From assembly GCA_003566335.1 (NCBI GenBank), contig PXDR01000338.1:1-6846 (forward strand): 6,846 bases of DNA, read 5' to 3'. The DNA comes from Cyanobacteria bacterium T3Sed10_344R1. GTDB taxonomy: Bacteria > Cyanobacteriota > Cyanobacteriia > Phormidesmidales > Phormidesmidaceae. The notes beneath the pieces are model-generated. The model was not told the origin of the DNA, ran no database searches, and saw only the letters and a list, made by a program, of their open reading frames with translations. This document shows, one piece after another, positions 5,844 through 6,846 of this stretch (positions are counted from its first letter, which is position 1; each line of letters begins with the position of its first letter). The translations under genes were made by a program, and so were the position numbers.

Positions 5844-6846
5844 CAACTTACGATTGGATTGTGGTGGGCAACGGCTTGGCCGGAGCCGCCCTGAGCTATG
5901 AACTCGCGGCCCTGGGTCTGCGGGTGCTGCTGCTAGAGCAGGCGACAGACGCCCCCAGCGCCACCCGCTTTAGCTATGGCGGTATTCCCTATTGGGCTGG
6001 GACGACGCCCCTGACCCGTGAGCTGTGCCAGGCCGGAATTGAGCGCCAGCGCCAGTTACCCGACATTCTCGGAGCCGACACCCAGTTTCGAGAGATGACG
6101 GCCCTGCTGTTGATCCCCCAAGGGCAAGATCCGGCGGCGCACCAAGCAGCTCAGCAGAAATTTGCCCTGCCGCCCCAGCTAATTACAGCCCAGGAAGCGG
6201 CAGACTTAGAGCCTGCATTGGCGATTGACACCCTGGCCGGAGCGCTGGTGACACCCCACGGTCAGGTGCAGCCTTTGGCGCTGGTTGCCGCCTACAACCA
6301 AGCGTTTCTGAGGTTGGGGGGTACGTTGGACATTCAGCCGGTGTCTGGCCTAAATCAGGTGAAGGATCGGGTGGTTGGGGTCAAGACGCCCAGCCAAGTT
6401 TTTGAGGCCGAACAGGTGGCAGTGGCAGCCGGTGGCTACAGCCGTATCCTGGTGCAGCAGGCCGGGCTTTCGGTGCCGGTATTCCACACCCAGGCAGAAA
6501 TTGTGGATTTACCCCCAGCCCCATTTACCCTGCGCACCCTGCTGATGTCAGCCACCATCACCCGCTATGACCTAGAGGAGGCGGCCAGCGCGCCGGAAAA
6601 TCATGCCCAGTGGGCAGAACCCGGTCACGAGTTGGCGGAACCCGTCCTAGATGTGGGGGTGATTCAGTTTTGCGATCGCAGCCTTCGCTTGGGTCAAATC
6701 AGCCGCGCCCACACCAGCCTGGAACCCCCGGTAGATGCTGAGGCCAGTGCCGCTGCCTTAAGAGCAGCTGTGGAGTCTTTGGTGCCTGAGGTGCGATCGC
6801 TGCTGGGGGGAAGTTGGCACCGTTGTCTGGTCACCTTCAGCCGAGA
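5840..6846 (+). CDS. FAD-dependent oxidoreductase, DAO (glycine/D-amino-acid oxidase-like) family, C-terminus cut by window edge
   Basis: A predicted soluble flavoenzyme of unknown substrate. I translated 335 complete codons without a stop up to the right edge; the family usually runs to about 350-400 residues, so only a short C-terminal part is missing. The N-terminus carries the Rossmann FAD-binding fingerprint WIVVGNGLAGAALSYELA (6-23) with GxGxxG at 10-15, ending with the ribose-binding acidic residue Glu33 in LLLEQ. The mid-part GALVTPHGQVQPLALVAAY and the later VAVAAGGYSR match the DAO layout, in which the substrate domain is followed by a second strand toward FAD. No thiG fusion, Fe-S cysteine motif or secretion signal is visible. 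Its ATG overlaps the previous stop (ATGA) and has no Shine-Dalgarno sequence, suggesting translational coupling. Amine, imino-acid or other amino-group oxidation would be typical; the sequence does not say which. Confidence 0.88.
   Translation, partial: MTTYDWIVVGNGLAGAALSYELAALGLRVLLLEQATDAPSATRFSYGGIPYWAGTTPLTRELCQAGIERQRQLPDILGADTQFREMTALLLIPQGQDPAAHQAAQQKFALPPQLITAQEAADLEPALAIDTLAGALVTPHGQVQPLALVAAYNQAFLRLGGTLDIQPVSGLNQVKDRVVGVKTPSQVFEAEQVAVAAGGYSRILVQQAGLSVPVFHTQAEIVDLPPAPFTLRTLLMSATITRYDLEEAASAPENHAQWAEPGHELAEPVLDVGVIQFCDRSLRLGQISRAHTSLEPPVDAEASAAALRAAVESLVPEVRSLLGGSWHRCLVTFSR

Overview
This is a stretch of ordinary cyanobacterial chromosome. Three things point to a cyanobacterium. The octamer GCGATCGC (HIP1, a highly iterated palindrome of many cyanobacterial genomes) occurs seven times, where chance would give fewer than one. 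One gene encodes NdhS, a subunit known only from cyanobacterial and chloroplast NDH-1. The Mrp and RodA proteins also resemble cyanobacterial versions as I remember them. Base composition is GC-rich (about 55-60 % by eye), which fits a Leptolyngbya/Nodosilinea-like filamentous form or a GC-rich unicellular one. I cannot name the species.

Layout. (1) 1-1909, minus strand: a bifunctional (p)ppGpp synthetase/hydrolase of the RelA/SpoT (RSH) family, cut by the left edge before its C-terminal regulatory domains. (2) 1910-2442: a 533-base gap between divergent genes, with no convincing gene. It is full of small repeats, hairpins and one terminator-like stem followed by a T-run, and it is the least explained part of the window. 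(3) 2443-3513, plus: Mrp/ApbC-type Fe-S carrier ATPase with an N-terminal DUF59/MIP18 domain. (4) 3630-4886, plus: RodA, the SEDS-family peptidoglycan glycosyltransferase. (5) 4977 to the right edge, plus: a compact cluster of ndhS, a HAS-barrel-like protein of unknown function (3 bases downstream), and an FAD-dependent DAO-family oxidoreductase (ATGA overlap) truncated by the right edge.

How the parts may fit together. Mrp handles Fe-S clusters, and NdhS provides the ferredoxin-docking side of NDH-1 in cyclic electron flow. The window therefore has a loose redox/Fe-S theme next to housekeeping genes for cell shape (RodA) and the stringent response (RSH). That link is inference from proximity. 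The tight packing of ndhS, the HAS-barrel-like gene and the oxidoreductase suggests co-transcription and translational coupling.

I see no CRISPR array, prophage, transposon, rRNA or tRNA, and no clear new defence or biosynthetic system. The points most worth following up are the structured gap before mrp, the uncharacterised protein coupled to ndhS and the oxidoreductase, and the absence of the usual CxxC motif in Mrp.
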